Shown: positions 60,233 to 64,000 of the stretch, one piece after another
How the letters are laid out: the number at the start of each line of letters is the position of its first letter
Numbering within the stretch: position 1 is the stretch's first letter
Source of the DNA: Thermodesulfatator indicus DSM 15286
GTDB lineage: Bacteria > Desulfobacterota > Thermodesulfobacteria > Thermodesulfobacteriales > Thermodesulfatatoraceae
DNA length: 64,000 nucleotides
Reading direction: 5' to 3'
Assembly: GCF_000217795.1 (NCBI RefSeq)
Contig: NC_015681.1
Coordinates: forward strand, 735,244 to 799,243
Notes under the pieces: model-generated
What the model was told of the DNA's origin: nothing
The model's input: only the letters and a program-made list of their open reading frames with translations
Databases searched by the model: none
Position numbers and translations under genes: made by a program

Positions 60233-60738
60233 TAATCTTATTCTTGTTGTATTGCTCCACTTCCTATGCCGAACTTTATTATTACAAAGACGCTTCAGGC
60301 AACATTTACATAACCAATATCCCTACAAACAAGCCTCTTTGGAAAAACACAAAAGCAAAAATTCCTGAAAAGATTTTCAAAAAAGCTGGAAGGCTTTACG
60401 GGATCGACCCGGCCTTACTCAAAGCTATGGCCAAAGTAGAATCAAATTTTGACCCTTACGCCATCTCTCCCAAAGGGGCCAGGGGACTTATGCAACTGAT
60501 GCCCTCTACAGCTAAAATTTATGGGGTAAGGAATTGTTTCCATACGGAAGAGAATGTAAAAGCTGCCGCGGCTTTTTTAAAAGACCTATTGGAAGAGTTT
60601 GAAAATCTCGAACTAGCTTTAGCGGCTTATAACGCCGGGCCCAATAAGGTAAAAAAATTCAAAAAAATACCACCTTACCCTGAAACCCGCCGTTATGTAA
60701 AAAAAGTCCTCTATTTTTATTCAAAATATAAAAAATGA
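60142..60738 (+). CDS. Lytic transglycosylase with DUF4124-like N-terminus
   Basis: SLT-domain protein that cleaves peptidoglycan in the periplasm. A signal-like segment (LFIWLIILFLLYCSTSYA), a DUF4124-like strand pair (ELYYYKDASGNIYITNIP), then the catalytic domain: YGIDPALLKAMAKVESNFDPYAISPKGARGLMQLMPSTA with the catalytic Glu in VESNF, and ALAAYNAGPNKVKK. The start is uncertain: ATG 60142 gives a long basic N-region and lacks a ribosome site; a TTG nearer the hydrophobic segment is possible. It shares DNA with the YHS gene in another frame. Confidence 0.82.
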   Translation: MARKSILLLQRRVPTKIFSRKRGQGLFIWLIILFLLYCSTSYAELYYYKDASGNIYITNIPTNKPLWKNTKAKIPEKIFKKAGRLYGIDPALLKAMAKVESNFDPYAISPKGARGLMQLMPSTAKIYGVRNCFHTEENVKAAAAFLKDLLEEFENLELALAAYNAGPNKVKKFKKIPPYPETRRYVKKVLYFYSKYKK

Positions 60739-60840
60739 AAATTTTTGTCGATTTTTCTATTTTACATCTTAAAAATAGACATATTACGCTTTACAATATA
60801 AGTAACAATATTACGTTTAGCCATTTGAGAGGAGGAAGCC

Positions 60841-61053
60841 GTGAAAATATATTTTGATCCAGATATACCAGCAGACATACAGGAAGACATCAAACAAGTT
60901 GTGGAAGAACAGATTGAAGGTCCGTGCCCTTCTTGTGGTTGCGACGAGATCTATGTCTCTTTGATTGGAAATACCCTAGATGTAAAGTGTTACGACTGTG
61001 GCGAAAGCTTCTTTGAATTAGAACTTGAGGTAGAGGAGCAACAAACAGCTTAA
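60841..61053 (+). CDS. Small acidic zinc-ribbon protein
   Basis: A 70-residue protein starting at GTG after AGGAGGAAGCC. It has an acidic N-terminus and a zinc ribbon CPSCGCDEIYVSL...VKCYDCGESF, then a glutamate-rich tail. Not recognised as a named family. It is monocistronic and its 3' end overlaps the convergent folE2 stop by four bases. The good ribosome site and intact ribbon argue for a real gene. Confidence 0.75.
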   Translation: MKIYFDPDIPADIQEDIKQVVEEQIEGPCPSCGCDEIYVSLIGNTLDVKCYDCGESFFELELEVEEQQTA

Positions 61054-61832
61054 ACTTTGTTCCGCTCAATAAAGGCGTAGGCATTATGGGCATGGATAGA
61101 CTCAAAATTTTCAGCCTCAACCGAGAACCAAATAATCTTTTGGTTCTCGGTAAAGCGCCGACATACTTCCCTTACCACGTCTTCCACAAACATAGGGTGG
61201 TCGTAAGCCCACTCGGTAATAAACTTTTCGTCGGTTCTTTTAAGTAAAGGATAAACAGGCGAAGAAGCACACTCTTCTACTATTTCTATTAGCTCTTCAA
61301 TCCAGATAAACTTTTTAAATCTTACCTTTACCCTCACGATTCCTCTTTGATTATGAGCCCCTCTTTCGCTTATTTCTCTAGAGCATGGACAAACCGTCAT
61401 AACCGGAACTTCTACTTCGAGGACTAGGTCACGAAAATCTTCGCCCATAGAACCTAAAATTCGACAATTATATTCCATAAGCCCTATAGCTTTAGAAACA
61501 GGGGCTTCCTTTTCCATAAAGAAGGGAAAAGACATTTCAATATGGGCGACTTTTGCCGTGAGGCGTTTTCTCATCTCCTGTAAAATACAAAGGATTTTTT
61601 TTATATGAATTTCGTGGCGGAATTCATTTAGAATTTCTACAAAACGGCTCATGTGAGTGCCTTTAAAATGGTGGGGCAAGTCCACGTACATATTGATTTG
61701 GGCCACAGTATGCTGAATACCTTTGCGGCGGTCAAGAATTGATATAGGATAGCGGATTCCCTTTATACCGACTTTGTCTATCTCTATTTGACGATGGTCT
61801 GGTAAGCTTTGGACGTCTTTAAGTTTATCCAT
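61050..61832 (-). CDS. folE2: GTP cyclohydrolase FolE2 (type IB)
   Basis: A 260-residue GTP cyclohydrolase IB/MptA-family enzyme that makes dihydroneopterin triphosphate for folate or related pterins. VGIKGIRYPISILDRRKGIQHTVAQINMYVDLPHHFKGTHMSRFVEIL is the N-terminal signature; VCPCSREISERGAHNQRG carries the metal-ligand Cys. Overlaps the CooC-like gene by eight bases. Works upstream of FolK. Confidence 0.95.
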   Translation of the reverse strand: MDKLKDVQSLPDHRQIEIDKVGIKGIRYPISILDRRKGIQHTVAQINMYVDLPHHFKGTHMSRFVEILNEFRHEIHIKKILCILQEMRKRLTAKVAHIEMSFPFFMEKEAPVSKAIGLMEYNCRILGSMGEDFRDLVLEVEVPVMTVCPCSREISERGAHNQRGIVRVKVRFKKFIWIEELIEIVEECASSPVYPLLKRTDEKFITEWAYDHPMFVEDVVREVCRRFTENQKIIWFSVEAENFESIHAHNAYAFIERNKV

Positions 61833-62586
61833 TGGTACTCAATTGTTTTTCAAGCTTCTCTACCAGCAAATGGGCTATCTTTTTAGGTTCGTCAATTTCT
61901 ATTACAGATTGGCCGCTTCTTTCGGCACCAGCCAAATCCTTGTTGTTAAAAAAATAGACTAAAAGAGGGCTATCTAATTCTTTTTCAAGAAAAACTATAT
62001 CTTCTTTGTCCGATATATTATTCCCTACGAAAAATATATTTTTGACCCCTAGGTCTTTGGCCATTTTAGCAATTTGTTTGGCCGTCTCTATACTGCCTAG
62101 ATAAGGCTGAACTACGATTAATACCGCGTCAATAGCGGAAATAGTAGCTCGGCCAAAGGGTTCCACTCCGGCCTCAAGGTCAATAACTATAGCTTCTTTA
62201 CTCTGTAACAACAGAAAAGAAAGAAGACGCCTTAAAACAGTTTGTTCCGGACAGGCACACCCTCCACCTGCTTCTTTAATGGCACCGAGGACCATTAACT
62301 TTAAACCATTGCGAACAAGAGTAAACTTTTCAGGTAGATCATCTACTTTAGGATTTAGTGAATAAAAAGGACCTTCTTTTTCAGCTCTAGCCGCTAAAAG
62401 ATCTTTCATTTCTGCTATAGGAGTAACCTTATCTGCCTCTTTGAAACCGAGTAAACGAGCCAGATGCGGGCTTGGATCAGCATCTATGGCTAGGACCTTA
62501 TAGCCTTTTTCCAAAAGGGCCCTGCATAAAAGAGCCGCAATAGTTGACTTTCCTACTCCACCTTTGCCACATATAGCTATTTTCAT
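61825..62586 (-). CDS. CooC-type nickel-insertion ATPase
   Basis: A 253-residue MinD/CooC-family P-loop ATPase: MKIAICGKGGVGKST with the deviant Walker A, LAIDADPSPHLARLLGF, and GGGCACPEQTVLRRLL holding the CxC metal site of CooC. CooC loads nickel into carbon monoxide dehydrogenase/acetyl-CoA synthase, which is not in this window. ATG 62586 starts at the P-loop strand; a longer reading to 62700 adds a non-conserved basic tail. Confidence 0.85.
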   Translation of the reverse strand: MKIAICGKGGVGKSTIAALLCRALLEKGYKVLAIDADPSPHLARLLGFKEADKVTPIAEMKDLLAARAEKEGPFYSLNPKVDDLPEKFTLVRNGLKLMVLGAIKEAGGGCACPEQTVLRRLLSFLLLQSKEAIVIDLEAGVEPFGRATISAIDAVLIVVQPYLGSIETAKQIAKMAKDLGVKNIFFVGNNISDKEDIVFLEKELDSPLLVYFFNNKDLAGAERSGQSVIEIDEPKKIAHLLVEKLEKQLSTNG

Positions 62587-62725
62587 GACAAGAATTTTTA
62601 GCAGGTAAAAAAGATTTTTGCCAGTATTTATTTTTTGTTTGACCCTGCTGTAAAACTTGATTTCGCCTGTCCCTGTTTTACGTTTATGTTTTGCGTTCAA
62701 AATATTGAAACATTAAGGAGGAGTT

Positions 62726-64000
62726 ATGCGGCTTAGTCGTTATTTTATTCCTACCTTGAGAGAAGACCCTGCTGAAGCTGAAGTTATAAGTCACAAGCTT
62801 CTATTACGAGCCGGTATGATAAGAAGGGTAGCCTCGGGAATTTACACTTTTCTCCCTTTAGGTCTAAGGGTCCTGCGTAAAGTAGAAAATATTGTGCGCG
62901 AAGAAATGAATAGAGCCGGGGCCCTTGAAGTTCTTTTGCCTTTGGTTCAACCTGGAGAATTATGGCAGGAAACCGGCCGTTGGGACAAATTTGGCAAAGA
63001 GTTATTACGGTTTAAAGACCGCAAAGAACATGATTTCTGCCTTGGTCCTACCCATGAAGAAGTCATTACTGACCTGGTAAGAGGAGAAGTTCGCTCCTAT
63101 CGCCAGCTACCCCTCATCCTTTACCAGATCGCCACTAAGTTTAGAGATGAGATAAGGCCGCGTTTTGGTCTTATGCGGGGGCGAGAGTTCATCATGAAAG
63201 ATGCTTACAGCTTTGATGCCGATGAAAAGGGCCTTGATAAAAGCTACTGGCTCATGTATGAGGCTTATGAACGCACTTTTAAAAGATGCGGCTTAAAATT
63301 TAGGGCCGTATTAGCTGATACTGGGGCCATCGGAGGTAGCGAATCTCACGAATTCATGGTCCTGGCTGATACCGGTGAAGATGTTATTGCCACCTGTCCG
63401 GCTTGTGGCTATGCCGCTAATTTAGAAATGGCTGAGGCCAAAAGAGAATTTTCCTATCCAGATGAACCAGAAAAACCTTTAGAAAAAGTTGCTACCCCTG
63501 AAGCCAAACGAGTTGAAGAAGTAACGGCCTTTTTGGGAGTTCCTCCTGAAAAGTTAGTCAAAACATTAATCTATGTCGTAGATGGCCAGCCTCATGCCGT
63601 GTTAATAAGGGGGGACCATGAACTAAACGAGATAAAGCTGAGAAAAGCCTTAGGAGCAGAAGAATTAGAAATGGCTGACCCGGAAACAGTAGAAAAGCTC
63701 ACGGGAGCTCCCGTTGGTTTTGCTGGTCCGGTGAGGATTTCTGGCGTAAAAATTATTGCCGATAAAGCTATTTGGGGGCTGAAAAACTTTATCGTAGGGG
63801 CTAACGAGGCTGATGCCCATTACGTAAATGTCAATTATCCCAGAGACTTTGAAATAGAGGCCTTTTTTGACTTGAGAAACGTAACTGAGGGAGACCTATG
63901 CCCTAAGTGCGGTAAGCCGCTTGAGTTGGTGCGCGGAATAGAAGTAGGCCATGTATTTAAACTTGGCACCAAATACAGTGAGGCTATGGGAGCTACCTTC
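62726..64000 (+). CDS. proS: Prolyl-tRNA synthetase, 3' end outside window
   Basis: Class II bacterial-type Pro[48 protein letters not shown] is the fixed N-terminus; [12 protein letters not shown] and [26 protein letters not shown] are motif 2 and neighbours; [14 protein letters not shown] and the inserted editing domain (from about residue 225, [31 protein letters not shown]) follow, then [24 protein letters not shown] at the edge. AAGGAGGAG precedes the ATG. About 425 of the usual ~570 residues are visible. Confidence 0.97.
   Translation, partial: MRLSRYFIPTLREDPAEAEVISHKLLLRAGMIRRVASGIYTFLPLGLRVLRKVENIVREEMNRAGALEVLLPLVQPGELWQETGRWDKFGKELLRFKDRKEHDFCLGPTHEEVITDLVRGEVRSYRQLPLILYQIATKFRDEIRPRFGLMRGREFIMKDAYSFDADEKGLDKSYWLMYEAYERTFKRCGLKFRAVLADTGAIGGSESHEFMVLADTGEDVIATCPACGYAANLEMAEAKREFSYPDEPEKPLEKVATPEAKRVEEVTAFLGVPPEKLVKTLIYVVDGQPHAVLIRGDHELNEIKLRKALGAEELEMADPETVEKLTGAPVGFAGPVRISGVKIIADKAIWGLKNFIVGANEADAHYVNVNYPRDFEIEAFFDLRNVTEGDLCPKCGKPLELVRGIEVGHVFKLGTKYSEAMGATF

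Overview
The window reads as a chromosome segment from an anaerobic, probably thermophilic Gram-negative bacterium, most likely a sulfate-reducing member of Thermodesulfobacteriota (Thermodesulfatator-like). This is inferred from the gene set, not from a database match: LptF/LptG and Lnt (outer membrane), the futalosine menaquinone enzyme MqnA, DapL lysine synthesis, FolE2, MEP-pathway IspG, a CooC-type ATPase and an HdrA-MvhD/QmoB-like flavoprotein. Base composition is moderate in the housekeeping parts, GC-richer at about 9.5-18 kb and strongly AT-rich at about 18.3-19.8 and 33-42 kb, so surface-polysaccharide genes probably came from several sources.

Layout. 1-4.1 kb (minus): envelope/translation operon VanZ-like, CBS protein, lnt, prfB (cut by the window edge; the RF2 autoregulatory frameshift is visible). 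4.2-7.2 kb (plus): lptF-lptG-mqnA. 7.1-16 kb (plus): exosortase-A-type polysaccharide cluster (deacetylase, FemAB, two sugar transferases, amidotransferase, a further glycosyltransferase). Two toxin-antitoxin cassettes sit at the deacetylase/femAB junction, each followed by a copy of the junction sequence. 16.2-19.8 kb (minus): TIM-barrel epimerase, DegT aminotransferase and an initiating sugar-phosphate transferase.

20-29 kb is accessory DNA: two near-identical AAA-ATPase/PD-(D/E)XK genes that differ in one 138-bp block, a ComEA-like gene, an IS110 element with a strong bridge-RNA candidate, a DUF4143 ATPase, VapBC-type modules and dispersed repeats. 29-42 kb (minus) is an O-antigen-type cluster: rfbDBCA, glycosyltransferases, wzy-like, sulfotransferase, wzx-like, NeuB-family synthase and a cytidylyltransferase-PseG fusion. 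It carries four-helix-bundle genes, PIN modules and low-complexity repeat arrays at gene junctions.

45-48.7 kb (plus) is yebC-ruvC-ruvA-ruvB-panB, all overlapping. 48.8-51 kb holds the HdrA-MvhD fusion and 51.5-53.6 kb a secreted FG-GAP protein of unknown role. 54-64 kb is mostly housekeeping: CDP-alcohol phosphatidyltransferase, rsmI, ispG, DUF1232, inositol-phosphate synthase, dapL, folK (no normal start codon), a YHS protein, lytic transglycosylase, zinc-ribbon protein, folE2, CooC-like ATPase and the first part of proS.

A composite repeat of about 165 bp (inner motif GCGAGCGAAGCGAAGCAATC, right end CTCGGATTAATA) recurs at least six times, often exactly at gene junctions or beside accessory cassettes. 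No rRNA, tRNA or CRISPR array was seen.
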